NCBI GenBank assembly: GCA_017984755.1
Contig: JAGNYW010000019.1
Location: forward strand, 1 to 52,226
Reading direction: 5' to 3'
DNA length: 52,226 nucleotides
From: Methyloversatilis sp.
GTDB taxonomy: Bacteria > Pseudomonadota > Gammaproteobacteria > Burkholderiales > Rhodocyclaceae
Shown here: in pieces, positions 16,436-24,951 of the stretch
How the letters are laid out: the number at the start of each line of letters is the position of its first letter
How positions within the stretch are numbered: the first letter of the stretch is position 1
Translations under genes and position numbers: made by a program
Notes under the pieces: generated by a model
The model's database searches: none
Seen by the model: only the letters and a program-made list of their open reading frames with translations
What the model was told of the DNA's origin: nothing

Positions 16436-18823
16436 ATGTCCCGTCCCACACGAATCCGTCGCGTCGCCGTGCTCGGCGCCGGCGTCATGGGAGCGCAGAT
16501 CGCCGCCCACTGCGCGAATGCGCAGGTTCCGGTCGTGCTGTTCGATCTCCCGGCAAAGGCAGGCGACCCCGACGGCATCGTCCGGCGCGCCCTCGACGGT
16601 CTGAAGAAACTCGAGCCGGCGCCGCTGGCTACCGCCGACGCGCTCGCGCACATCGACATCGCGAACTATGACCGCGACCTCGCACGGCTGGCCGACTGCG
16701 ATCTGGTGATCGAAGCGATCGCCGAACGCATGGACTGGAAGCACGGTCTGTACGCGAAGGTTGCGCCGCATCTGCGCGCCGGCGCGATCTTCGCCAGCAA
16801 CACCTCCGGCCTGTCGATCAACGCGCTGGCCGACGGCTGCCCGGACAGCCTGCGCAGCCGCTTCTGCGGCGTGCACTTCTTCAATCCGCCACGCTACATG
16901 ACCCTGGTCGAGCTGATTCCGTCGCAGTCAACCGATGCCGGCGTACTCGATCAGCTCGAAACCTTCCTCACCACGACACTGGGCAAGAGCGTGGTGCGCG
17001 CGCTCGATACGCCCAATTTCGTCGCCAACCGGGTCGGCGTGTTTTCCATGCTGGCCGCCATGCATCACACCGAGCGCCTCGGCCTGGGCTTCGACGAGGT
17101 CGATGCGCTGACCGGCCCGGCGATCGGCCGGCCGAAGTCGGCCACCTACCGCACGGCGGACGTGGTCGGGCTGGATACGCTGCTGCATGTCGTGAAGACG
17201 ATGACCGACAACCTGTCGGCCGATCCGTGGCACCGCTACTTCGGGGCGCCCGCCTGGCTGGCCGCGCTGGTCGAGCACGGTGCCCTCGGCCAGAAGACGA
17301 AAGCCGGCGTCTATCGCAAGGACGGCCGGCAGATCAAGGTACTCGACCTCGCGATGCAGGATTACCGCGACGCCGCCGGCGCCATCGCCGACGAGGTGCA
17401 GGCCATGCTGGCCGAACGCGACCCGCAGATGAAGCTGGCCGCGCTGCGCGCGTCGACGCATCCGCAGGCGCAGTTCCTGTGGTCCATCTTCCGCGACGTG
17501 TTTCATTACGTCGCGGTGCATCTGGGCGACATTGCGCACAACGCGCGCGACGTCGATTTCGCCATGCGCCGTGGCTTCGGCTGGCAGACCGGTCCGTTCG
17601 AAACCTGGCAGGGCGTCGGCTGGAAGCATGTTGCGGAGTGGCTGCGCGAGGACATCGCCGCCGGCCGCACGATGAGCGATGCACCGCTGCCGGGCTGGGT
17701 GTTCGAACGCAGCGCCGCGCACGAGCCCGCCGGATCATGGTCGGCCGCGACGGCTGCGCTGCAACCACGGCCGGCGCTGCCAGTCAATGCGCGCCAGCTG
17801 TTCCCGGAACAGGTGCTGGGCGAGACGCCGCGCGTCACCCATACGATCTGGGAAGGCGACGAGGTGAGGCTGTGGACGCTGGACGATGCCGATGGCGCAC
17901 GCGCCCCGGTACTGTCGTTCAAGAGCCGCATGTCGGCCATCGGCCCGAAGGTGCTCGACGGCGTGCGCGAGGCGATCGCCCGCGCCGAGCGCGACTTCGA
18001 CGCGCTGGTGATCTGGCAGCCGCAGGGCCCGTTCTCGGTCGGCGCCAATCTCAAGCAGATCCGTCCGGTGCTCGAGGCGGGTGACTTCAAGGGGCTCGAC
18101 CGCGTCATCGACGACTTCCAGCAGACCTCGCAGGCGATCAAGCATGCGCAGGTACCGGTCATCACCGCGGTGCAGAACATGGCGCTCGGCGGAGGTTGCG
18201 AATTCGTCATGCATTCGCCGCGTGCCGTGGTGGCGCTGGAGAGCTACATCGGGCTGGTCGAGGCCGGTGTCGGCCTGATTCCGGCCGGCGGTGGCTGCAA
18301 GGAATTCGCGCTCCGTGCCGCCCGTGCGGCGGCTGCTTCGGCAACGAAGGATCCGATGAACTTCCTTCAGTCCGTGTTCCAGACCATCGCCATGGCGCAG
18401 GTGTCGAAGAGCGCGCGGCATGCGCAGGAGATGGGGCTGCTCAAGCCGGACGACGTGGTGGTCATGCATGCGCACGAATTGCTGCACGTCGCACGCTGCA
18501 ACGCGATCGCCATGGCCGACAGTGCGTGGCGGCCGGCACTGCAGGCGGCGGACATCGTCGTGGCCGGTCGCAGCGGCATCGCGACGCTGGAAATGATGCT
18601 GGTGAACATGCGCGAGGGCGGCATGATTTCGGCGCACGACTATCGCGTCGCGCGCGCCGCCGCCGTGGCGCTGTGCGGCGGCGAGATCGAAACCGGTGCG
18701 CAGGTGAGCGAACAGTGGCTGCTCGAAGTCGAGCGCGCCGAATTCATCGAACTGCTGAAGACGCCGGAAACGCAGGCGCGCATCGCGCACATGATGGACA
18801 CCGGCAAGCCCCTGCGGAATTGA
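16436..18823 (+). CDS. 3-Hydroxyacyl-CoA dehydrogenase / enoyl-CoA hydratase, FadN order
   Basis: A 795-residue protein with the reverse order of the FadJ-type gene: dehydrogenase first (VAVLGAGVMGAQIAAH at 11-26, HFFNPPRYMTLVELI, TPNFVANRVGVFSM), crotonase last (GANLKQI and MALGGGCEFVMHSP). This is the layout and length of Bacillus FadN and of the common betaproteobacterial long-chain FadB-like enzymes. The next gene is its thiolase partner FadA, 10 bases downstream. ATG 16436 has GGGAGA nine bases upstream. Confidence 0.93.
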   Translation: MSRPTRIRRVAVLGAGVMGAQIAAHCANAQVPVVLFDLPAKAGDPDGIVRRALDGLKKLEPAPLATADALAHIDIANYDRDLARLADCDLVIEAIAERMDWKHGLYAKVAPHLRAGAIFASNTSGLSINALADGCPDSLRSRFCGVHFFNPPRYMTLVELIPSQSTDAGVLDQLETFLTTTLGKSVVRALDTPNFVANRVGVFSMLAAMHHTERLGLGFDEVDALTGPAIGRPKSATYRTADVVGLDTLLHVVKTMTDNLSADPWHRYFGAPAWLAALVEHGALGQKTKAGVYRKDGRQIKVLDLAMQDYRDAAGAIADEVQAMLAERDPQMKLAALRASTHPQAQFLWSIFRDVFHYVAVHLGDIAHNARDVDFAMRRGFGWQTGPFETWQGVGWKHVAEWLREDIAAGRTMSDAPLPGWVFERSAAHEPAGSWSAATAALQPRPALPVNARQLFPEQVLGETPRVTHTIWEGDEVRLWTLDDADGARAPVLSFKSRMSAIGPKVLDGVREAIARAERDFDALVIWQPQGPFSVGANLKQIRPVLEAGDFKGLDRVIDDFQQTSQAIKHAQVPVITAVQNMALGGGCEFVMHSPRAVVALESYIGLVEAGVGLIPAGGGCKEFALRAARAAAASATKDPMNFLQSVFQTIAMAQVSKSARHAQEMGLLKPDDVVVMHAHELLHVARCNAIAMADSAWRPALQAADIVVAGRSGIATLEMMLVNMREGGMISAHDYRVARAAAVALCGGEIETGAQVSEQWLLEVERAEFIELLKTPETQARIAHMMDTGKPLRN

Positions 18824-18833
18824 GGAGAAAGTC

Positions 18834-20033
18834 ATGAACCGACAGATCCAGGACGTCTACATCGTCGCGGCGAAGCGCACGGCGGTGGCGCGCAAGGGCG
18901 GCGCCTTGCGTCATGTCCGCCCCGACGACATGCTGGCGCACGTGCTGCGCGGCACGGTCGATGCCGTGCCCGCCTTCGACCTGAACGACATCGGCGACGT
19001 GGTCGTCGGCTGCGCGATGCCGGAAGGCGAGCAGGGCATGAACGTGGCGCGCATCGGTCTGCTGCTTGCCGGCCTGCCGGTGTCGGTGCCGGGCATCACG
19101 GTGAATCGCTTCTGCGCCAGTGGCCTCAATGCCGTGGCCGATGCCGCGATGAAGATCATGACCGGCCAGTGCGACATCGCGATCGGCGCCGGCACCGAGT
19201 CGATGACCGCGATGCCGACCATGATGGGCAACAAGGTGACAGTCAATCCGCGTGCCTTCGAATCGGACGATCACGTGGCCATCGCCTACGGCATGGGCCT
19301 GACCGCGGAAAGGGTTGCCACGCATTACGCCGTGTCGCGCGAGGACCAGGATGCGTTCGCGCTAGCCTCGCACCACAAGGCGCTGGCCGCCATCGCGGCC
19401 GGGCGCTTCCGCAACGAAGTGCTGCCCTGCACGGTACGCAGCCATCTGCCCGATCTGGCGAGCAATACGGTGCGTCTGACCGAGCGCGTTTTCGACACTG
19501 ACGAAGGCCCGCGTGCCGATTCCAGCGCCGAGGCGCTGGCGAAGCTGCGTCCGGCGTTTTCGGCACGCGGCTCGGTCACCGCCGGCAACAGTTCGCAGAT
19601 GTCCGATGGTGCGGCCGCCGTGCTGCTCATGTCGGAAGCCGCGATGCAGCGCACCGGTGCGGTGCCGATCGCGCGCTTCCGCAGTTTTGCAGTGGCCGGT
19701 GTGCCGCCGGAAATCATGGGCATCGGCCCGGTCGAGGCGATTCCGAAGGCGCTGAAGCTGGCCGGCCTTGCGCAGGACGACCTCGACTGGATCGAACTGA
19801 ACGAAGCCTTCGCCGCGCAGGCGCTGGCGGTGATGCGCACGCTCGGGCTGGACCCGGCGAAGGTGAATCCGCTCGGCGGCGCCATCGCGCTCGGTCACCC
19901 GCTGGGTGCCACCGGCGCCATCCGCACCGCCACCGTCATCGCCGCCATGCAGCGCGGCGAGGCACGCACCGGCATGGTGACCATGTGCATCGGCACCGGC
20001 ATGGGCGCGGCCGGGATATTCGAGAAGGTTTGA
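18834..20033 (+). CDS. fadA: Acetyl-CoA C-acyltransferase, FadA
   Basis: A 399-residue thiolase: nucleophile Cys94 in NRFCASGLNA, ELNEAFAAQ, GGAIALGHPLGATGA with the catalytic His, and MCIGTGMGAA with the second Cys. It cleaves 3-ketoacyl-CoA. A GAGGAGAAA ribosome site precedes the ATG and the gene starts 10 bases after the FadN-type gene, so the two probably form the FadNA complex. Confidence 0.95.
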   Translation: MNRQIQDVYIVAAKRTAVARKGGALRHVRPDDMLAHVLRGTVDAVPAFDLNDIGDVVVGCAMPEGEQGMNVARIGLLLAGLPVSVPGITVNRFCASGLNAVADAAMKIMTGQCDIAIGAGTESMTAMPTMMGNKVTVNPRAFESDDHVAIAYGMGLTAERVATHYAVSREDQDAFALASHHKALAAIAAGRFRNEVLPCTVRSHLPDLASNTVRLTERVFDTDEGPRADSSAEALAKLRPAFSARGSVTAGNSSQMSDGAAAVLLMSEAAMQRTGAVPIARFRSFAVAGVPPEIMGIGPVEAIPKALKLAGLAQDDLDWIELNEAFAAQALAVMRTLGLDPAKVNPLGGAIALGHPLGATGAIRTATVIAAMQRGEARTGMVTMCIGTGMGAAGIFEKV

Positions 20034-20038
20034 GTTCC

Positions 20039-20056
20039 CGCAGCACTTCTGCTGCG
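20039..20056. other. Stable small hairpin after fadA
   Basis: CGCAGCA-CTTC-TGCTGCG is a perfect 7-bp stem with a CTTC tetraloop starting six bases after the fadA stop. There is no T tract, so it is probably a 3' stability element or attenuator before the next gene. Confidence 0.5.
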
Positions 20057-20125
20057 TCGGCCGCCGCGAAAGACGGTGAATGAAGCGTGACTGACGGTCA
20101 CGTCGAACAAACAGGGAAAAACCCG

Positions 20126-20950
20126 ATGAGCAGCAGTCAGCACACAGCTGGTTCCGAGGGCCGGATACTCGCCGGCAACGAAGGTGGCGTCGCCACCGTC
20201 ACGATCTCCAGCCCGTCGCGGCGCAATGCCTTCACGATGGCCATGCTGCAGGATTTCCGGCGCGCAGTGGAAGCGCAGCTCGCCGATCCCGCCTGTCATG
20301 TGCTTGTGCTGCGCGGTGCCGGCGGATTCTTCTGTGCCGGCGGAGACATCAACGACTTCCGTGCCATGCTGCATCTGGATTCACTGGCGCGGCTGCATAC
20401 CTTCCGCGTCATGATCGAGAACTGGGTCAATCCGGTCATTCTCGCGCTGCGTGCCGCGCACCAGCCGGTGGTGGCGGTAGTGCAGGGGGCGTGCGCCGGC
20501 TACGGGCTGTCGCTGGCGCTGGCGTCGGACTGCGTCATCGCATCCGACGACGCCGTGCTCAGCACCGCCTACGCCGGCATCGCACTGCCCTGCGACGGCG
20601 GACAGTCGCTGCTGCTGACGCGCGCCATCGGCGAACGGCGGGCGCGCGAACTGATGTGGTCGGCGCGCCGGGTCGATGCGCACGAAGCGCGCACGCTGGG
20701 TCTGGTCGAGCAGGTGGTGCCGGCGGCTGAACTGGATGCCGCGGTGCAGGTGCATGTGGCACGTCTGGCCGGCGGCCCGCGCCATGCACTGGGGGAAATA
20801 AAGCGTCTGCTGGCCGGGCCGGCCGAGGTGCTTGCGATGCAACTGGCGGCAGAGGCACAGGCCTTCGCGCGCTGTGCCGCAACGATGGATTTCGTGGAAG
20901 GCGTGACGGCCTTCGCCGAGCGTCGTCCGCCGGTGTTCCGGGGACGCTGA
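20126..20950 (+). CDS. Enoyl-CoA hydratase/isomerase family protein
   Basis: A 274-residue crotonase. The first oxyanion-hole block is FFCAGGDINDF and the second GACAGYGLSLALASDCVIAS. In the active-site loop, where hydratases carry the second catalytic Glu, the sequence reads STAYAGIALPCDGGQS, which looks like PaaG-type hydratase/isomerases with an Asp before GG. So isomerisation of unsaturated acyl-CoAs is as likely as hydration. It is the last gene of the fatty-acid cluster and converges with the haemoglobin gene. ATG 20126 is chosen; a GTG at 20087 would add 13 residues. Confidence 0.85.
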   Translation: MSSSQHTAGSEGRILAGNEGGVATVTISSPSRRNAFTMAMLQDFRRAVEAQLADPACHVLVLRGAGGFFCAGGDINDFRAMLHLDSLARLHTFRVMIENWVNPVILALRAAHQPVVAVVQGACAGYGLSLALASDCVIASDDAVLSTAYAGIALPCDGGQSLLLTRAIGERRARELMWSARRVDAHEARTLGLVEQVVPAAELDAAVQVHVARLAGGPRHALGEIKRLLAGPAEVLAMQLAAEAQAFARCAATMDFVEGVTAFAERRPPVFRGR

Positions 20951-20963
20951 AGCCGGCGGCGGC

Positions 20964-21386
20964 TCAGTAGTTGGCGACGATGTCGCGTTTCATCGACGCC
21001 AGACGGCGCAGAAGCTCGTTCTTTTCCGCCGTCGACACGCGATCGTCGAGCGAGCTGCGCAGCATGGCGACCACTGCATCGAACTGCGCTTCGGTCACCG
21101 GCGCATCCGCGTGCGTTGCCTTCATGTCCAGTCCCTCGTAGGCGTTCGGGCCGTCCGCCACCAGACAGAGGAACTGCGTGATGCTGTGCTTCAAGTGCTT
21201 CACCTTGATGCCATCGAAGGCGTCGCGCGTGCGCGGGTCGGTCGTGATCTTCCCGACGAAGTCGTCGACGATGTCCGCGATGCCCGGTTCTCCTCCCAGC
21301 CGCTGATACAGGGTGACGTCGCTGCCGCCATGGGAGCAGCCTGCGAGCAGGGCGATCAGGCACAGCAGGGGACGAAGACTTTTCAT
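20964..21386 (-). CDS. Group 1 truncated haemoglobin, predicted lipoprotein
   Basis: A 140-residue protein. Residues 1-17 form a lipoprotein signal with lipobox LAGC (Cys17), and residues 25-140 match the truncated-haemoglobin fold: LYQRLGGEPGIADIVDDFVGKI, then ITQFLCLVADGPNAYEG and MKATHA, whose His92 is the likely proximal haem ligand. Being outside the cytoplasm is unusual for this family and points to O2/NO handling in the periplasm. A start 12 bases upstream (21398) is also open. Monocistronic and convergent with the enoyl-CoA hydratase gene. Confidence 0.85.
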   Translation of the reverse strand: MKSLRPLLCLIALLAGCSHGGSDVTLYQRLGGEPGIADIVDDFVGKITTDPRTRDAFDGIKVKHLKHSITQFLCLVADGPNAYEGLDMKATHADAPVTEAQFDAVVAMLRSSLDDRVSTAEKNELLRRLASMKRDIVANY

Positions 21387-21485
21387 GGCGACGTGCATTC
21401 GTTGAACACGTCATATATCGGATTCAAGCTCGCTGTGCTTGAGTCGATATCAGAAGCATGCCTTGACGCATGTCGCTGCTCGCCC

Positions 21486-22412
21486 ATGGAATTTTCGCCC
21501 GACCGTTTGTTGCCGCTGCTTTCCCTGCTGACCGGTACCGCGATTCTTTGCGCACCGGTGCGGGGTTTCGGCGCCGATGATTCGGCGGATTCGTCGGCTT
21601 CGACCAGTCTGCGGATCGGCGACCGCCTGATCGCGACGGGTGGAGTGACGCAGATCGAAGGTGCTGCCGGCGGGGGGCTGAACCCGTGGGCGGTGATTGC
21701 CGGCTACGGCACGCGCGAGCAGATCGGCGCCACCGCGTTTCACACCCGGGTGCGCACGCGCGGTGACTTCGAACTTGAATCGACCGGTGTTGCGCTCGGC
21801 CTCTACAACCGGGTCGAACTGTCTGCCGCGACGCAGCGCTTCGATCTGTCGGACACGGTGCCCGGCGAGTCGATCGACATTGACGTGATCAGTGCCAAGG
21901 TGCGGCTGTTCGGCGACGCCGTGTATGACCAGGATCGATGGTGGCCGCAGGTGGCGGTCGGTCTGAGCTGGAAGCACAACCGCGACTACGGGCTGGTGCC
22001 TAAGCTGCTGGGCGCCAGGCGCCGATCCGACATCGAAGGCTATGTCGCCGCAACCAAGGTGTATCTCGGGCTGGTCGGAGGCTTCAATATGCTGACCAAC
22101 GTCACGCTGCAGGCGACCCGGGCCAACCAGTTCGGCATTCTCGGCTTCGGCGGCGACAGGTCGGATTCGTACGCATTGATGCCGGGAGCGTCGGTGGCCG
22201 TGATGCTGCGCGATGACCTCCTGCTCGGCGCTGAATATCGCGACAAGCCGAACAAGCTCTCGGCCTTCCGTGAAGACGCGGCCACCGACGTGTTCATCGC
22301 GTGGTTTCCATTCAAGGGCTTCTCCGTCGCGGCGGCCAGCGTCGATCTCGGCAATATCGCGAACAAACCGCAACAGCGAGGCTGGTACCTGTCCGGCCAG
22401 CTTGCGTTCTGA
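21486..22412 (+). CDS. DUF3034 family putative outer-membrane protein
   Basis: A 308-residue exported protein. A signal peptide (about 1-29) is followed by GDRLIATGGVTQIEGAAGGGL and alternating beta strands, ending in an aromatic residue (SGQLAF), as in outer-membrane barrels. The pattern TGGVTQIEGAAGGGLNPWA is typical of the DUF3034 family, found in beta- and gammaproteobacteria without a known function. No good ribosome site precedes ATG 21486. Confidence 0.82.
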   Translation: MEFSPDRLLPLLSLLTGTAILCAPVRGFGADDSADSSASTSLRIGDRLIATGGVTQIEGAAGGGLNPWAVIAGYGTREQIGATAFHTRVRTRGDFELESTGVALGLYNRVELSAATQRFDLSDTVPGESIDIDVISAKVRLFGDAVYDQDRWWPQVAVGLSWKHNRDYGLVPKLLGARRRSDIEGYVAATKVYLGLVGGFNMLTNVTLQATRANQFGILGFGGDRSDSYALMPGASVAVMLRDDLLLGAEYRDKPNKLSAFREDAATDVFIAWFPFKGFSVAAASVDLGNIANKPQQRGWYLSGQLAF

Positions 22413-22544
22413 ACAGATGCAACCTTGCACGCGAGGTTTTCCTGCCAGTGCTGCCAGCCGTGCAGCCCGGTGTGATGACCGCGGCACTCCGATGTCCCCG
22501 GTGCATCCGGGTACAGGCTTCCGGTTTCCGACCTGGGCACAACG

Positions 22545-23264
22545 ATGAACAACAGCGAAATGAGCATGATCGAGTCGGTCGCATCCGGCGCCGGCCAGCC
22601 GGACGTCGGCAAGGAAGTGTTCTTCAGGGACATCGGCCTGAAGGTGGGCGACCGCCTGATCGTCGAGCCGCCCCCGAAGCTCGGTGACCAGCCGGGTACC
22701 GTGAAGCTGATCGGGTATGTCAACGACCTGAGCGTGCTGGTGACCATGCCCGACACGCGTCCCTGGGCGGGCCCTCCGATCGAGGGCGACGAGTTCACGG
22801 TGCGCGCCTTCTCCGGTCGCCATGCCTACGGCTTTTCCACCACCGTCGGCAAGCGGGCGGTCAGTCCCTTCGAGTACCTTCACCTGCAGTTTCCGCGGCG
22901 TATCACGGTGCGCCAGATACGCAACGCCGAACGCATCGCGACATCGATCAGCGCCCGCATTCTCGATGCGGCCGAACCGATTTCCACCGTGGTGACCAAT
23001 CTGAGCGCCACCGGCGCAGAAGTGCGTGCCTGGGAGCCGGCCAGAGTCGTCGGCGACTCGATTTCGCTGGAACTGATACTCGACATCCACAAGGTGCGCA
23101 CGCGCGTCGTGGTGAGCGCGGTCATCCGCAACGCGCATCAGCTTGCCGACAGCGGCGAGTCGGCCTACGGCGTGCAATTCACCGACGTCAACGCGCAGAC
23201 CAACATCTTCCTCAAGAGCTTCGTCTACCAGAATCTGGTCGAACAGCCGCACAAGCGGCTCTGA
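22545..23264 (+). CDS. YcgR-type flagellar brake / PilZ c-di-GMP receptor
   Basis: A 239-residue protein: an N-terminal YcgR_2-like barrel (about 22-115), then a PilZ domain (about 118-230). The c-di-GMP motif is present as an Arg-rich stretch near 119-131 (RRITVRQIRNAER) and NLSATG (about 150-155). Such proteins bind c-di-GMP and slow flagellar rotation or affect exopolysaccharide. No motility genes are in the window. Confidence 0.88.
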   Translation: MNNSEMSMIESVASGAGQPDVGKEVFFRDIGLKVGDRLIVEPPPKLGDQPGTVKLIGYVNDLSVLVTMPDTRPWAGPPIEGDEFTVRAFSGRHAYGFSTTVGKRAVSPFEYLHLQFPRRITVRQIRNAERIATSISARILDAAEPISTVVTNLSATGAEVRAWEPARVVGDSISLELILDIHKVRTRVVVSAVIRNAHQLADSGESAYGVQFTDVNAQTNIFLKSFVYQNLVEQPHKRL

Positions 23265-23378
23265 TTCCGGCGAACGGATGACGCCACGCGCGGTCCAGTC
23301 TTGTACAGTCTGGGAAATCGTGTGGACGCAAATCTCATGTTCAGGGACAGAAGCAGTTTCCGCGTGCGCGGTGCGCAC

Positions 23379-23684
23379 ATGAATGTTCAGCCGCCGGGTT
23401 TCTTCGGACGGGTGTTTGCCGTCATCGCCGGGCTGGTGCTGTTCGTGCTCGGCCTCATGTTTTCGGTGGTCATCATCGCCGTGGCGGTGGCGGCCGGACT
23501 CATCATCTGGGGCTGGATCTGGTGGAAGACGCGCGCGCTGCGCCAGCAGATGCGCGAGCAGATGGAGGCGGCCGGTAGCACCTCCGCGCCCGAGGCGGAC
23601 GACGAAGGGCCCGCGCCGAGCGGGCGAGTGATCGACGGCGAGGTCATCCGCGCCGACGATCCGCCGCAGTCGCCGGGACGCTGA
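23379..23684 (+). CDS. Small membrane protein of unknown function
   Basis: A 101-residue protein with one long hydrophobic stretch (about residues 9-43, one or two helices) ending WGWIWW, followed by a charged acidic cytoplasmic tail. I do not recognise the family. Starts at 23337 (ATG) or 23301 (TTG) are in frame; none has a clear ribosome site. It lies between the PilZ and MscS genes on the same strand. Confidence 0.65.
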   Translation: MNVQPPGFFGRVFAVIAGLVLFVLGLMFSVVIIAVAVAAGLIIWGWIWWKTRALRQQMREQMEAAGSTSAPEADDEGPAPSGRVIDGEVIRADDPPQSPGR

Positions 23685-23745
23685 CCGCACCCCATGCCGG
23701 CGCTGAGGCGCCGGTCTTCCTTTCAATGTCAGTCCGGAGCAATCC

Positions 23746-24846
23746 ATGACAGAGTTCGTCCATCGAATCGGCCTGGGTTTTCTCGCCGAGCCCTGGATCA
23801 CCCGCATCGTCATCATCCTGGCCGTAACGGCGGCGGCCAACCTGCTGGCCGAATTCTTGCTGCGGCACGTCAGGCGCGTCACCGCACGCACAGCCAACGT
23901 GTGGGACGATGCACTGGTGCGCTGCGCCAGCCAGCCCATGCTGGTTGCGATCTGGCTGATCGGCCTGACGCTGGCGGTCGATGTGCTGCGTCGCCATGTC
24001 GACGAACCTTTCCTCGAATATGTCGTGCCGCTGCGCAACATCGGCATCGTCATCTGCCTCGCCTGGTTCCTGCTGCGCTTTGTCGACCGGGTCAGCAAGA
24101 ACATCGTCGCCGCGCGGCTCACGCGCGGCGACGAGATCGACCGCACCACAGTCGATGCGCTGAGCAAGTTGGGCCGTCTCGTGGTGGTGGTGTCGGCGCT
24201 GCTGCTCTGCCTGCAGACGCTGGGGGTAAGCATCGCAGGCGTACTGACGCTGGGCGGTATCGGCGGTATCGCAGTGGGCTTTGCCGCGAAAGATCTGCTG
24301 GCCAACTTCTTCGGCGGACTCACCATCTACCTCGATCGCCCCTTCAGCGTCGGCGAATGGATACGCTCGCCCGACAAGGCGATCGAAGGCACGGTGGAAT
24401 ACATCAGCTGGCGCCATACGCGCATTCGCGCCTTCAACAAAAACCCGATCTACGTGCCGAACTCGCTGTTCACCACCATCGTGGTGGAAAATCCGTCGCG
24501 CATGACCAATCGCCGCATCCGCGAAGTGGTTGGCCTCCGCTATGACGATCTGCCGAAGATGCCGGTGATCGTGCAAGACATCCGAGCCATGCTGCAGGCG
24601 CATCCGGACATCGACACCACACAGACGTTGATCGTCAATTTCAATGCCTTCGCCGCGTCGTCGCTCGACATCATGATCTATACCTTCACCCGCACCACGG
24701 TGTGGACCGAGTACCACATGGTCAAGCAAGAGGTGCTGCTGAAGATCGCCGGCATCATTGCCGGACACGGCGCACAGATCTCCTTTCCGACGCAGACGCT
24801 GCATGTCGATCTCGAGCATCCGCCTGCCGTCGCCGCGCAGACTTGA
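23746..24846 (+). CDS. MscS-family mechanosensitive channel
   Basis: A 366-residue membrane protein. Four hydrophobic helices at 15-150, then the pore-lining TM3 and MscS β domain: LTLGGIGGIAVGFAAKDLLANFFGG, FSVGEWI, VEYISWRHTRIR, and VPNSLFTTIVVENPSRM. This is a typical small-conductance channel with a C-terminal cage domain, opening under hypo-osmotic shock. Its stop codon lies inside the FNR-type box of the next gene. Confidence 0.92.
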   Translation: MTEFVHRIGLGFLAEPWITRIVIILAVTAAANLLAEFLLRHVRRVTARTANVWDDALVRCASQPMLVAIWLIGLTLAVDVLRRHVDEPFLEYVVPLRNIGIVICLAWFLLRFVDRVSKNIVAARLTRGDEIDRTTVDALSKLGRLVVVVSALLLCLQTLGVSIAGVLTLGGIGGIAVGFAAKDLLANFFGGLTIYLDRPFSVGEWIRSPDKAIEGTVEYISWRHTRIRAFNKNPIYVPNSLFTTIVVENPSRMTNRRIREVVGLRYDDLPKMPVIVQDIRAMLQAHPDIDTTQTLIVNFNAFAASSLDIMIYTFTRTTVWTEYHMVKQEVLLKIAGIIAGHGAQISFPTQTLHVDLEHPPAVAAQT

Positions 24847-24856
24847 TCCGGATCAA
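24843..24856. promoter_or_regulatory. FNR/DNR-type binding site upstream of nnrS
   Basis: TTGAT-CCGG-ATCAA is a perfect FNR consensus. Its centre (24849.5) is about 40 bases upstream of the start predicted from the -10 box TAGAAT (24877-24882), the position of a class II activator site. It points to induction of the NO cluster at low oxygen or by NO. The box overlaps the mscS stop codon. Confidence 0.82.
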
Positions 24857-24876
24857 GCGGGTTTTGAAGATATACG

Positions 24877-24882
24877 TAGAAT
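24877..24882 (+). promoter_or_regulatory. -10 element of the nnrS promoter
   Basis: TAGAAT placed correctly behind the FNR-type box; no good -35 box is present, as expected for an activator-dependent promoter. Confidence 0.6.
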
Positions 24883-24951
24883 ATATGTTCAGCGTCGCCA
24901 TCGACGCCGTATTCAACCTTGTCTTCAACATGCATTCTCCGGAGCCCGATC

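Noticed and set aside
15008-20115. GAACAAACAGG seen before fadL and before the enoyl-CoA hydratase as a possible common operator.
   Set aside because: Only one half-site of eleven bases, no dyad, no suitable promoter spacing; may be chance.
21450-24326. A 958-residue minus-strand open frame across DUF3034, PilZ and MscS genes.
   Set aside because: It has Arg/Ser/His-rich shadow composition, no ribosome site, and lies antisense to four well-supported genes.
24860-24895. An AT-rich NsrR-like operator (AAGATATACGTAGAATATAT).
   Set aside because: Its arms pair only over ATATA/TATAT, too weak to call; the perfect FNR-type box nearby explains the region better.
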